Source: Lolium rigidum
Lineage: Eukaryota; Streptophyta; Magnoliopsida; Poales; Poaceae
Direction of reading: 5' to 3'
Assembly: GCF_022539505.1 (NCBI RefSeq)
Contig: NC_061510.1
Coordinates: 101,954,424-102,018,423 of the forward strand
Length of the DNA stretch: 64,000 bases
Part shown: one piece after another, positions 1 to 11,512 of the stretch
How positions within the stretch are numbered: the first letter of the stretch is position 1
Layout: each line of letters starts with the position of its first letter
Position numbers and translations under genes: made by a program
Notes under the pieces: model-generated
What the model saw: only the letters and a program-made list of their open reading frames with translations
Databases searched by the model: none
Told to the model about the DNA's origin: nothing

Positions 1-82
1 CGATTATTTCCTCCCCGCACCGGCTCGGAATCCAGCCGAAATTTGACTCCGGAGCATCATAATTCGAGTACCGCCGAGGAAA

Positions 83-1963
83 TCATCGCCTTGATTGATA
101 ATTTCGACCGCGGTCCTCCTCTCGGCGACCTATGCCGTTTGTTGTGGACAGCATCTTCTCCATCTGCCCATCTCGTTTGCTATTTCCATTAATGCAGATA
201 TCGTTTTTGGATTGGTTCTTCCCAAATCTTCGACAAAATCTCCACGCCCGATCCCCTGCGACAAATGCATCTATTGCCCTCTCGTCGGATATAGTTTCTG
301 CCGAGTTTTTTATGATGTTCCACCTCCGGATATATTTTCTCATTGGTTCGTCTCGGCTTCGTCGACACGCCCGTAACTCCTCTAGAGACGCGGGTTTCTT
401 GCGAGTGGATCGGAAATTCTTGACGAATATGTCCTCAAAGCTATCCCAGCTGTCGATAGACCCTGGAGGAGGCTTTTTGATCCAAGATCGTGCAGCTCCA
501 CTTAAATGCACCTGAATACTTTGCATGGCTGTTGCCCTGGTCCCTCCAGTTAACTTCACCGTCTCGAGGTAATCAACTAGCCAATCCTCTGGATCTTGCA
601 GGCCGTCGAATTTTTTGAAATGATCAGGCAACTTAAATCCCGAAGGAACTCGAGTTTTTCGTACTCTCCTTGTGAAACACGGCAAACCGCACATATCCTC
701 GTCGTTTAATTCTGGGGAATACCGATGTTCCCTTCTGCCTTGCCGTGCTCTGTCCACCCTTGCTTGTGCTGCCGTGTCTCTTGCTCCACTTGTTCCTTCG
801 ACATTTGCTGCCGCTGCTGCCGTAGGTCGTGGACTATTTTGCCTTGCAGCTCCTTCTGGCGGTGTTGATACAAACGCCGTTCCCATGGCTTCAGCTCCTG
901 CTACTGCCATGTTGTACAAAGCCTCCCTTGGATCTCCCGGAGGTGGCCTGGATGCAAGGATAAAGGCTTGTGTCGCCATATACCCAGCTTCTGGTGTCTT
1001 GGGGATAATATTCCCTCTTGTGTCTATCGACATAAAAGACATGTCGAGATTTTGAACCAGGTACTCTCTTTCTCCTTCAGGTATGTGTTGTAACCTTGAC
1101 CTTGCTCTGTTCCGAGCTTCTCTATGGCTATCTCCCGAGGTTCCAGATTGGCGACTTAACTCTGCCCTTCGTCTGCTTGACGCGGAGGCTGCCTCCTTTC
1201 TTCTGTTTAAAGCTTCTGTCTGTTTTTCTAGTTCTCTTCCAGCTCGGGCGAGTCTATATTGATAAGCTTGCAGTTCTTGGACTGTAGCAGTTGCCGTCAT
1301 TGGTTCCGAGCCATCTAAAGCTTTCGCATCTCTATCCCAGGCTGTTTGTGGAAGTTGAACTCTGACGCGTGGTGTGGGCCCGACATATTTAGTGCCCATA
1401 CCTCTCCTTAGATCTGAGGGATCGACATAGGGATTTCCCAAATCGTCGAAAGCCTCCGATGTTTCCTCTTGATCGCGACTTGCATCTCCAATGGCAAAAA
1501 CTTGATGATATTTTGGAGTTTTCACTTTGCTTGGTTCGGTGACACCACCATAGAGTTTGGTGAAGACCTTCCCAATAGAGGTGGATTTGTCGATGAAGTC
1601 GAAGCTATCAGTGTCGCTTGAATCATCGCTTATATAAGAGTCCGCCGATGATTCAAAGGACATGTCGCTGAAGATTCTGGCGAGTTTTTCACTTGCCCTG
1701 CTGTCGATGAAGCGTGGCGACGAAATCTCCCTATCGCTGGACTCGACGGATGATACTGAGTTTGAGAGATCAGAACCACCCGACGAAAATCCCGATGAGA
1801 TCGGAACTTCGAGACGATACACTCCTTCTTTCTCGACGCGGAAATCGAACTTTCCAAACGTCATCTTCATTGGCTCCTCCAGATACGCATATGCATCCAA
1901 ACGGGAGGGCGGGTGAGGAACAAAATCAACAAGACCAGTTTCGATCTGTTTACCTCTGTCCAT
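83..1963 (-). CDS. gag: Gag polyprotein of Gypsy-L
   Basis: An open frame of 626 codons starts 92 bp inside the LTR/PBS boundary, as expected for gag. Residues 1-230 are acidic and serine-rich and look disordered. About residues 225-290 are charged and glutamine-rich, compatible with coiled coil. A retrotransposon gag (capsid-like) domain lies at about 440-570: it starts near FDGLQDPEDWLVDYLETV and carries WDSFEDIFVKNF and a later MRKYIRRWN helix. Gag assembles the virus-like particle that packages element RNA. No CCHC zinc knuckle is visible before the stop at 83, so the nucleocapsid part may lie beyond a frameshift or outside the window. Pol is not seen. Confidence 0.8.
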   Translation of the reverse strand: MDRGKQIETGLVDFVPHPPSRLDAYAYLEEPMKMTFGKFDFRVEKEGVYRLEVPISSGFSSGGSDLSNSVSSVESSDREISSPRFIDSRASEKLARIFSDMSFESSADSYISDDSSDTDSFDFIDKSTSIGKVFTKLYGGVTEPSKVKTPKYHQVFAIGDASRDQEETSEAFDDLGNPYVDPSDLRRGMGTKYVGPTPRVRVQLPQTAWDRDAKALDGSEPMTATATVQELQAYQYRLARAGRELEKQTEALNRRKEAASASSRRRAELSRQSGTSGDSHREARNRARSRLQHIPEGEREYLVQNLDMSFMSIDTRGNIIPKTPEAGYMATQAFILASRPPPGDPREALYNMAVAGAEAMGTAFVSTPPEGAARQNSPRPTAAAAANVEGTSGARDTAAQARVDRARQGRREHRYSPELNDEDMCGLPCFTRRVRKTRVPSGFKLPDHFKKFDGLQDPEDWLVDYLETVKLTGGTRATAMQSIQVHLSGAARSWIKKPPPGSIDSWDSFEDIFVKNFRSTRKKPASLEELRACRRSRDEPMRKYIRRWNIIKNSAETISDERAIDAFVAGDRAWRFCRRFGKNQSKNDICINGNSKRDGQMEKMLSTTNGIGRREEDRGRNYQSRR

Positions 1964-2054
1964 GATGTTGCTTGCTACTGATGAAGTCTACGATCTTGAA
2001 CGTGCCATCGAGATCAGCTCCTTGTCGCCTCTAATTCCCACAGACGGCGCCAAT

Positions 2055-2439
2055 TGGCAAGGTATTAACTTGTCAATGCCTATGGATTGTAGGCTAGGGT
2101 TTAGTTGGAAGTAGAGGGCAAGTAGATCTCGAAGGTTTCAGCCGAAAAGTACTCGACGATTATGAAAACTAGGGTTTGTAGACAATGATTCGATGATCTT
2201 CGCGTCTCTCGACTCCCCCTTATATAGGAGGCGGAGCCGAGGGATTCGTGCTGTACAAGTTACAAAGTCCGGGAAGGTTTCAAACTCATCCCGTAAGATT
2301 ACAAATAAGACTTTCTATTATAACTCTAACTTTCCTTAATAACATCTTGGGCTTCCGAATCTTCTTACTCTTCGAGTAGTGGGCCTTCAATAAACCCCGG
2401 GTACTATCTTCGGCAGGCCCATTAGGGATGCCCATGTCA
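2055..2439 (-). repeat. 5' LTR of Gypsy-L (385 bp)
   Basis: On the minus strand the LTR begins TGACATGGGC (2439 downward) and ends TTGCCA (2055), giving the TG...CA ends. It is followed by ATTGGCGCCGTCTG, the primer-binding region. A TATA-like box (TATATAA on the minus strand, 2220-2226) lies about 215 bp into the LTR. This LTR would promote transcription leftward into gag. Confidence 0.8.
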
Positions 2440-5257
2440 GCGAGGGCCATCTCCGGGTATCTCCCGAACTCTCCCTTTTCCAATATTATTTCTCCGTCAA
2501 GAAGGAGAAGATCCGCCAGACCTCCGAGTTGGCGACTTGCGGGTCCATCACCTTCATGCTCCTCCCCGGCCGCGTCTACCCCCATACCGACCGCCACGAA
2601 TCCGCGCGGTACTGGTCCGGAGGCTTCTTCTATCTAAAGGACGTCTCCGACCCGGCGGGCGAAAGGAGGCTGGCGCCATTCAAGAACAGCCCCGCCAGCG
2701 AAACTCCGGCATGGACGCTGTGCCCCCACCTCTCCGAGTCGCCTCGACCGACCCGCGCTGTTAGGCGGATCTGCAAGCTCACGGAGGAGGGCCTGACGGG
2801 GAAGGACCTTACCATGTCTTGGTTCACCAAGCGGATCCAGCCACTCCAGCATCGGGACCGCTTGATGTTCCACTACACGGGGCGCGACGATCCGATGCGC
2901 GCCACGAAAGACAACCTCTCCGCCGACGCCATCGATAAGAGGATCCGGCTCCTCATCAAGATTCCGTGTGAACTTCATGTTCACGTGTGTAACAAAGACA
3001 TCCACACCAACGGCTCCGGGACCGTGGTATGTTATCTTGACTTGACCATTGTTTCCTTTGTACTCAAAATTCTGTCTAAGTGTTGGTTCTGTAACTTAGC
3101 TCGAAGCCCTCGAAGAAGGTGAACTCGGAACTCTTCTCCGGGTCCCATCTATGGGCAACACGGATCCGGAAGCCGCGTCGAAGGCGGAAGCTCCCGAGAT
3201 TCCGCGCCCCTCCAAGAGAAAGAGGGCTGCTCCCTCCAGCCCTGCAACCAAACGCGCCCGCGAAGTGCTTAGCACTGCGGCTACTCGGAAGGCAGAGGCG
3301 GAGAAGAAGCGCCTCAAACTTATCGACACCAGCAACAGAGCCCAACCCGACATCCATCAGTTCTTCAAGCCTTCCGGGTGAATGCTCGATTTCCGAATTC
3401 AAAATCTTCTGTTATCACGAGCAAGCACTCACTTACCTATTATGCTTTTTCCTTTACAGAAGTTCCGGAAGCCAGCCCCCCAAGGCCCCAAGAGCCCTCA
3501 AGAAGAAGGTCAAGCCATCTCCGGCTTCCATCCCTGTTACGCCGGAGGTCGAGGTTCCGCCCAAGGCCTCCTCTGCCACCAAGCCGGATCCCAAGGACGT
3601 CATCAATATTGATGACCTTCCTGAAGACCCAATTGGCCATGGTGATTCCGGGAAGGGCGCATCCTCGTCTGCGCCTCCGCCTGAGCAACCAACTGCCACC
3701 TTCGCCGAACCTACACCAGAGCAATACGAGCAGAAGGTGCAACTTATTCATGCCACCAGCACGCTCCAAACTGACCCTCAACCTACTCCGTCTCTGCAAA
3801 AGCTTCCCCTCGCAGAACGCCACGCGAAAGTCTCCTCCATGATGGACAAGGTGTGGGGGCCTGCGAACACGGAGATGCAGGAGCTCGCCGACCTTGAGAG
3901 CGATCTCAAGGTCTTCTTTGCTAAGCACAAGGACGTGCGCCGGGTAACACTAGCCCCCAAGCATTGGGTTAGACATTTTTTTCCGTGTAACATGTGTTAG
4001 CTGATGCTTTCTTCAATATGTACCTTAGGCGGAAATTTAAAATTTTATTCCTCCAAGACTTTTGAACTCCTCGCCAGCCCCCAGAATTTTGAATATCCGA
4101 CTAACTCCTGTCTGCTTCTCAGAACAAGCGGAAGCTGCATGAAGATCTGCGCATTCACGTGCTGGAGCAACTAACGGAGATTGAGGGGCTGTGCCAGAAC
4201 GCGGAAAATGGCCAGAACGCTATTAAGCACTTGGAGACCCGCCTTCAGGGTACGAACTCCGGGTTGTAGTTGCATGTTGCTATAATCTTTCATGATGCAT
4301 AACATGTGCGATTTTCCGCCTACAGAAGAAACTGCCAAGCACTCCGCCTTCGATGAGCTGTCCGTCAAAGTCCAAGTGCTCGAGGCGGAGAATGATTCCC
4401 TCAAAGCCTTTATTAAAGAATCCTCCGAGAAGGAGAATTTGGCGAGGAAGGAGCTCTCTGAAAAGCACGCCCGTGACCTGGCGGAACTCGCTGACAAACT
4501 GAAGAAGAGCCAGCATAGGGTAACATCCTTAGTGGCCAAAAATAAAGTTCAAGAGGCGGAGGCGGAGGCTATCGACAAGATGATCTTCCGTAAGCGTCCT
4601 TTTATGTTTGTGATTCCGACTTCATCGTGTATTGCATTGTCCGCGAAGGAACTGATCCCTTTTTTCACAGCGAGTCTTGGGTTTGAATGGTCCAAGGACT
4701 CAACCCTCAAGAGGACGGAAGCATATGATGAAGCGCGGAGTTCCATCGATGAGCTAGTCGAGGCGTCTCGCGGAATCGCCAAATCCCTGTCTTTGAAGAG
4801 AGCCAAGACCACGGTGATTGACACTATGACCAGGCTTATGAAGCAGGTGCCGGAGCTTATCATAGACTGGCAAGAATCTTCTGCTCGCGGAGTCGCCTCT
4901 CTCGTCTTAGCCACCTGCAAGGCGCACTTCCCCACCATGAAGTTCGCGGACGTTGCGCGTGATACTCCTAAGGGTACCAACATGCGCTCCATCCTCGCGG
5001 AAACCAAAGGGTTTGATCGCATCTTTGTTGGGCGAGTTAATCACTCGTTCTGGTATAACAAGTATGATCTCCCCAAGGGCTTCTCGGATGCGGAAGACGA
5101 AGAGGAAAATGCTGAGGAGGGCGACGCAGAGGGTTCCGGGTCGAGCGATGATCAGTCCGAAGAATTCTCCGACGACAACTCCGGCATTGGCTCCGGCGAC
5201 GACTCTGGCGACGGCTCCGCCTATGTGGCATCTGATGAGGATCAGTCCTCCGAGTAG
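2440..5257 (+). CDS. Antisense spliced gene of Tat-A ('putative gypsy type transposon' protein, PF04195-like), 5' truncated
   Basis: Six exons are joined by five GT-AG introns. Exons: 2440-3026, 3100-3377, 3460-3943, 4123-4249, 4326-4589, 4671-5257. Introns are 73, 82, 179, 76 and 81 bp. The reading frame is kept across every junction I checked by hand (phases 0, 2, 0, 1, 1). Exon 1 holds the conserved N-terminal domain (CGSITFM, HESARYW, WFTKRIQPL) known as a plant 'putative gypsy type transposon' domain. The middle is proline/lysine-rich, then charged heptad-like (coiled coil likely). The C-terminus is a run of acidic and serine/glycine residues ending at 5257. The 5' end is removed by Gypsy-L, which cut exon 1 in codon phase. 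It faces the element's own gag-pol tail to tail. The function is unknown; it is a Tat-lineage accessory protein rather than a host gene. Confidence 0.75.
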
Positions 5258-5792
5258 GAATCCTGTGAAACAATGAGACACTGATGTATCATTTTGGCCC
5301 CGGAGTGGGTTTGTAATATAACTTATATTCTTAAGTAGCTAGGGATGAAACAGCTATGCATGTGCGGAAACAACTTATCCTGCAATCCTTTAATATTATC
5401 TGCATGTTTCGTTTTGTTGGAAAGCAAGTGCTGATTTCTAGGTTTTCCGGCTTACTCGCTTGACTTTCCGCGAGCCGGAAACGCTCGCCAGCGGCGACGA
5501 TGCCCAATGGCAATCCGTCAATAACCGCGGAAACAAGCCCCCAGCCAAGGTGCCGGAAATCGCTACTAGGAATCCACGAATTCGCAACAGAAAATATTTC
5601 CACCAGAAAACTTAAGCTTACATCCTAAAGGACGATTTTTGAAAATCACAACTTTCATACACGCCTAGGCGGAAATATCCAGCTCTGCGGTTTTAGTCGG
5701 AAAACATACACGATCAAAAAATGAACAATTAAAGGAGGTAAAAGACTCAAAGAGTGAACCAAAAGCTTTATTTCATTGATCATGTATAACTA
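5258..5792. other. Tail-to-tail spacer between antisense gene and integrase of Tat-A
   Basis: About 535 bp without a supportable ORF, lying between the stop of the antisense gene (5257) and the end of the integrase frame (5793). It must contain 3' ends for both convergent transcripts. A similar spacer occupies 41516-42097 in Tat-B, in inverted orientation, with clear similarity (for example the shared stretch around 5660-5720 and 41640-41700). I see no further feature. Confidence 0.6.
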
Positions 5793-7045
5793 TTACAGAG
5801 TATATAACTCGGAAAATTGTGCTAAGTGTGGAAAGGACGTAGCTGTGCAATGTTCCAAGGGCGATCTCGTTTCATCGTAGATGTCATCCGGATCCTCGCG
5901 CTTGCGTTTCCGGTACCAGTTAGCAGGTCTATCCTTTAGCTCCCGGAAATCGACAAGGTAGTACGATCCGTTGTGAAGTACTTTGCTAACGACAAATGGT
6001 CCTTCCCATGGAGATTGCAGCTTATGGTCTTTCACCTGACGAAGGCGAAGGACCAAGTCTCCGGCCATGAAAGAGCGATTCCGAACTCGACGGCTATGAT
6101 AGCGTCTGAGTTTCTGCTGGTATATGGTGGAACGTTGGTCAGCTAGGTTCCGAGCTTCTTCTATCAGGTCCACAGATAGCTGTCTGGCCTCGTCAGCATT
6201 TTCTTCAGTATAGGCAGAGACTCGCGGCGAATCATGGATGATGTCAGAGGGGAGCACGGCTTCGGATCTGTATACTAGAAAAAACGGGGTAAACCCAGTT
6301 GACCTGTTAGGGGTAGTTCGCAAACTCCACAGAATAGAGTCTAACTCCTCCGCCCAAGCTCCAGCTGCGCGTCGCAGCGGTTCTTCAAGGCGCGGTTTAA
6401 TTCCGGATAGTATGAGGCCGTTTGCTCTTTCGACCTGACCATTGGATTGTGGATGAGCCACTGATGCTAGGTCCAGTCGGATCCCTACGTCATGGCAGTA
6501 GTCTTTTAATTCTCCTTGCGCGAAGTTTGTGCCGTTATCTGTGATTATGCTGTGTGGGATGCCGAATCTCGTCACGAGGCTGCAGACAAATTTTAATGTC
6601 GTAGCACCGTCGGCCTTTCTCACTGGCTTTGCCTCGATCCACTTACTGAACTTGTCAACAGCGACCAGGAGGTACTCAAAACCGCCAGGAGATGATTTCT
6701 TTAGTTTACCAACCATATCGAGCCCCCAGACCGCAAATGGCCAGGTGATAGGGATGGTCTTCAGCTCTTGGGCTGGAGCATTTGGTTGAGTAGCGTAGTA
6801 CTGACAACCTCGGCAGGTCTTTACCAGCTTGTCAGCGTCTTCCTTAGCTGTGAGCCAATAGAACCCAAGCCGAAAAGCTTTTGCAACGAGTGACCTGGGA
6901 GCGGCATGATGCCCGCAATCCCCTGCATGGATCTCTCTTAGTATCTCAATACCATCTTGGTTAGAGACGCATTTGAGAAATACTCCTGTTGCGCTTCGTT
7001 TGTAGAGCTGTCCGTCAACGATTGTGTAGGATCTTGCTCGTCTGA
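5793..7045 (-). pseudogene. pol (IN): Integrase region of Tat-A
   Basis: The core integrase frame 5793-6716 is open for 307 codons. It shows the first catalytic Asp in VDKFSKWIEA, the second in ITDNGTNF and the Glu in NGQVERANGL, so the D,D,E triad is present. A C-terminal module rich in basic residues follows (WEGPFVVSKVLHNGSYYL, then RKRKREDPDD). The upstream zinc-binding part reads through 6717-7045 with the CRGCQYYA cysteine pair. Integrase inserts the cDNA into chromosomes. It is labelled pseudogene because the polyprotein as a whole is frameshifted and interrupted; the catalytic core itself looks intact. Confidence 0.75.
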
Positions 7046-7049
7046 TGAT

Positions 7050-7930
7050 CTATCGCGCGAGGACCTCGTCCTCAGGCAACTTCTGATTGATGAGGTAGTC
7101 CAGGAAAGGCTGCGTCCAGGCTGGGGTGATTGCCATCACTTCTCTAGCCGGAGATACTGCCACATCTGGGTTTTCCGGGTTAGCGCCCTTTACCGAGGGT
7201 ATCCGTAGATGCTCCAGGAAAATACCAGGCGGAATTGGTTTCCTGCCGGATCCGAGCTTGGATAGCATGTCTGCCGCTGCGTTGTCGTCTCTCCTGACGT
7301 ACTTGACTTCGTATCCGAGGAAGCACTTGGCGATCTTGTCAACTTCATCTCTGTAAGCCGCCATGACGGAGTTTCCGGCGTTCCAGTGTTCCGGCTACTT
7401 GTCGTGCCACCGAGTCGGAATCACCACATCAAATAATGTGCTTGATCCCTATCTCCTTAGCGATGCGCAGTACCGTGTAGTAGAGCCTCGTATTCCGCCA
7501 TGTTGTTTGTAGCTTCGAAGTGGATCTGCGTAACGTACTCGCAGCTCTTCTCCGGTAGGGGACTTCGTGTGACTCCGGATCCCGAGCCTTGATGCTGCTT
7601 GGATCCATCGAAGTGCATAACCCATGTCTCCGGTTCCGGCTCCGTATTTATATCCGGAGCTTCTGTCCAATCTGCAACAAAATCCGCCAAGATTTGGGAT
7701 TTAACCGCAGTCCTGGCTTTGTAGTTGATGTCGAAGGCGGATAATTCAATGCCCCATTTTGCTGTGCGTCCAATTGCGTCAGCGTTATTGAGAATCGTTG
7801 ACAGCGGAGCTTTGCTCACGACTGTTACTGGATGCTCCTGGAAGTAATGTCTCAGCTTTCTGCTACCCAGGAATACTCCATAGGCTAGCTTTTGAAAGTG
7901 AGGATAGCGTTGTTTGGACTCCGTAAGCAC
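7050..7930 (-). pseudogene. pol (RNH): RNase H modules of Tat-A
   Basis: The first, RT-linked RNase H region reads from about 7930 (SKQRYPHFQKLAYGV, typical of Ty3/Gypsy). It is followed by a second RNase H-like module with HFDGSKQHQGSGSGV and NNMAEYEALLHG at about 7640-7460. The remainder of that module continues out of frame to about 7050 (YEVKYVRRDDNAAADMLSK, a typical RNase H C-terminal signature). RNase H degrades RNA in the RNA/DNA hybrid during cDNA synthesis. The duplicated module is what marks the Tat lineage. Frame changes near 7457 and 7364 break the chain. Confidence 0.7.
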
Positions 7931-7984
7931 TTCGCTAATGTAGTAGACTGGCCTTTGGACTCCATACTCGTGGCCTTCTTCCTA

Positions 7985-9097
7985 TCACTCCACCACGATG
8001 ACGAGGCTGATGACTCTGTTGGTAGCCGCCAGGTAAAGGAGCATAGGCTCTGACTCTCCTGGCGCTGCTAGAATAGGTGGGGAGGTAAGTATTTCCTTCA
8101 ACCATTGAAGCGCTGCATCTGCTGCCTCGTCCCAGGCAAATTTGTTTGTTTTCTTCAATAGTTTGTACAGGGGTAGCGCCTTCTCGCCAAGACGGCTAAC
8201 AAACCTGCTGATTGCTGCAACACAACGAGTTAGTCGTTGCACATCTTTGAGACAAGTTGGCCTTTTGATGCACAATATTGCCTTGATTTTCTCCGGGTTA
8301 ACTTCAATGCCCCTATTAGAGACGATGAAGCCAAGGAGTTTTCCGGCTGGAACACCAAAGACGCACTTCAGCGGATTTAACATCATCTTGTACCGTCGGA
8401 GATTCTCAAAGGTTTCTGTAAGGTCGCTGATCAAGTCGGATCCTTTCCGGGTCATGACCGCGATGTCGTCGACGTGGGCGTGTACGTTCCGGCCAATTTG
8501 GTCCTTCAGGCACCGCTGCATCGTACGTTGGTAGGTGGCACCTGCGTTTTTCAAGCCAAAGGGCATGGTAACATAGCAGTAAGTGCCAAATGGGGTGATG
8601 AACGAGGTCGCCTTTTGGTCGGACTTCTTCATCCGGATCTGATAATACCCGTAATATGCGTCAAGAAAACACAGAAGTTCCGCCCCTGCCGTCGAATCAA
8701 TGACTTGGTCAATGCGCGGCAGGGGAAACGGATCCTTCGGGCAATGCTTGTTCAAGCCGGAGTAATCGATGCACATTCTTAGTATTTCAGAATTCTTTTG
8801 GGTACAAGGACGGGGTTTGCGACCCAATCAAGTATGGATAACTTCTATTACAAAACCTGCCTCTAGTAACTTTGCTAATTCCATTCCTATGGCGCGGCGC
8901 TTCTTATCTCCAAAGCGTCGCATAGCTTGCTTCACCGGTTTAGCCCCCGGGTTTATGTTGAGGTAGTGCTCGGCGAGTTCCCTTGGTACTCCGGATATGT
9001 CAGAAGGCTGCCATGCGAAGATATCCATGTTAGCGCGAAGGAACTCGACGAGCGCGTCTTCCTATTTGGGGTCCATGCTGGCTCCGACTGAAACCTG
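7985..9097 (-). pseudogene. pol (RT): Reverse transcriptase of Tat-A, active-site variant
   Basis: RT motifs are in order on the minus strand: RRFGDKKRRAIGMELAKLLE near 8930, LRMCIDYSGLNKHCPKDPFP near 8760, FLDAYYGYYQI near 8660, TPFGTYCYVTMPFGLKNAGA near 8560, and the catalytic box as HVDDIAV near 8470. The usual residue before V/I-DD is tyrosine (YVDD or YIDD); Tat-B has YIDD. The frame breaks near 8828 and at 7985. Copia-1 is inserted immediately upstream (9098), splitting the protease-RT junction. This copy cannot make active RT as it stands. Confidence 0.8.
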
Positions 9098-10895
9098 TGT
9101 AGGATAACGTTGCATAGAAAACAAAAATTTTCCTACCGCGAACACGCAATCCAAGCCAAGATGCAATCTAGAAGATGGTAGCAACGAGGGGGTATCGAGT
9201 CTCACCCTTGAAGAGATTCCAAAGCCTACAAGATGAGGCTCTTGTTGCTGCGGTAGACGTTCACTTGCCGCTTGCAAAAGCGCGTAGAATATCTTGATCA
9301 CGATCGCTTCGGCGCCACGAACGGGCAGCACCTCCGTACTCGGTCACACGTTCGGTTGTTGATGAAGACGACGTCCACCTCCCCGCTCCAGCGGGCAGCG
9401 GAAGTAGTAGCTCCTCTTGAATCCGACAAGCACGACGGCGTGGTGTCGGTGGTGGTGGAGAAATCCGGCGGAGCTTCGCTTAAGCGTGCGGGATGTGGTG
9501 GAGGAGAGAGACCGCTAGGGTTTGGGGAGAGAGGGGGTTGGGCGCCGGCCCTCTAAGGGGTGCGGCCAAGGCTGAGGCTTGAAGTGGTCAGCCCCCTCTC
9601 CTATGCCCCTCATTATATAGGTGGAAGCACCAAGAGTTCTAGTCCAAGTCTTCGAATAAGACCCCAACACTAAAACCTCCCATATGTGGGAAACCTACTC
9701 AAGGAGGGAGTCCTACCCAAGGTGGGACTCCCACCTTTCCTTGAGGTGGGTTGGCCGGCCACCCTAGGGGAGTCCACCTTGGACTCCTCCCCTTTAGGGT
9801 TGGCTGGTCATGCAAGGTGGAGTCCCTCCGGGACTCTTACTTTCCATGGTGATTTCTTCCGGAATTTTCTAGAACCTTCTAGAACCTGCCATAAATGCAC
9901 CGGATCATTTCCAAACTTGGAATATGACTTCCTATATATGAATCTTATTCTCCGGACCATTCCGGAACTCCTCGTGATGTCCGGGATCTCATCCGGGACT
10001 CCGAACAAATATTCGAACTCCATTCCATATTCAAGTTCTACCATTTCAACATCCAACTTTAAGTGTGTCACCCTACGGTTCGTGAACTATGCGGACATGG
10101 TTGAGTACTCACTCCGACCAATAACCAATAGCGGGATCTCGGAGATCCATAATGGCTCCCACATATTCAACGATGACTTTAGTGATCGAATGAACCATTC
10201 ACATACGATACCAATTCCCTTTGTCACGCGATATTTTACTTGTCCGAGGTTTGATCTTCGGTATCACTCTATACCTTGTTCATCCTCGTCTCCTGAGAAG
10301 TACTCTTTACTCGTACCGTGGTATGTGGTCTCTTATGAACTTATTCATATGCTTGCAAGACATTAGACGACATTCCACCGAGAGGGCCCAGAGTATATCT
10401 ATCCGTCATCGGGATGGACAAATCCCACTGTTGATCCATATGCCTCAACTCATACTTTCCGGATACTTAATCCCACCTTTATAACCACCCATTTACGCAG
10501 TGGCGATTGATGTAATCAAAGTACCTTTCCGGTATAAGTGATTTACATGATCTCATGGTCATAAGGACTAGGTAACTATGTATCGAAAGCTTATAGCAAA
10601 TAACTTAATGACGAGATCTTATGCTACGCTTAATTGGGTGTGTCCATTACATCATTCATATAATGATATAACCTTGTTATTAATAACATCCAATGTTCAT
10701 GGTTATGAAACTAATCATCCATTAATCAACAAGCTAGTTAAGAGGCATAGTAGGGACTCTTTGTTTGTCTACATATCACACATGTACTAATGTTTCGGTT
10801 AATACAATTATAGCATGATATATAATCATTTATCATAAACATAAAGATATAAATAATAACCACTTTATTATTGCCTTTAGGGCATATCTCCTTCG
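9098..10895 (-). repeat. 3' LTR of Copia-1 (about 1.8 kb)
   Basis: Matches 15976-17151 plus 24280-24898 almost base for base. The inner edge (sense 5' end) reads CGAAGGAG instead of TGAAGGAG, so the terminal dinucleotide appears mutated at 10894-10895. A TATA-like TATATAA box (minus strand) lies near 9614. Confidence 0.85.
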
Positions 10896-11446
10896 ACTCT
10901 CCCACTTGCACTAGAGTCAATAATCTAGTTTACATTTGTAAAGATATAACACCTTGGCCTTATGGTGCTTTATCATGTATTGCTCACGGGAGAGGTTTTT
11001 AGTCAACGGATCTGACACGCTCAGAAACGTATGTATTTTGTAATTCATTTGCGTCTCAACGCATCACTCATTTCCAAATGAGTCGGCATTAAATATGTTT
11101 GGTCTTTTGGTGGAACCTTAATTCCGCGGTCTGAAATATGTCACTAATATTGTCACACACAATATAGCTTCAAAGTTCTGACTCTGTCGGAAATACACCA
11201 AGTTCTCAAAGAACCTCTTGACTTAACATCCTTTGTCATTGTCAAAACAATGACATACTCTGCCTTCTTTTGTAGAATCCATCACAATATTTAGAACTCT
11301 TCTAAATCTAGCATAGACAACTTCTAGCTCATTGTGCTACCTTTTAAACAACACTTAATCTAATTTGAGATTGAAATTATATTTTATATGTGACAAAACC
11401 AATATCGGTGTAACACCTTACAACGATTTGTTTGTCATTACTTCAT

Positions 11447-11450
<4 letters not shown>

Positions 11451-11510
<60 letters not shown>
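11451..11510. repeat. (AT)30 microsatellite
   Basis: Sixty bases of perfect AT dinucleotide repeat inside the Copia-1 interior. Confidence 0.95.

Positions 11511-11512
<2 letters not shown>

Larger units (their letters stand above)
1..2439 (-). mobile_element. Gypsy-L: 5' part of a Ty3/Gypsy LTR retrotransposon
   Basis: The element reads on the minus strand and runs off the left window edge, so pol and the 3' LTR are not seen. Going down from 2439 there is an LTR (2055-2439), a primer-binding-like stretch (TGGCGCCGTCTG on the minus strand, about 2041-2054) and a gag ORF (83-1963). The right boundary at 2439/2440 is clear because the sequence to its right continues the coding exon of another element's antisense gene in frame. 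The target-site duplication cannot be checked, since the other end is outside. The Gypsy assignment rests on the gag domain and the PBS; the family is not named. Confidence 0.85.
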
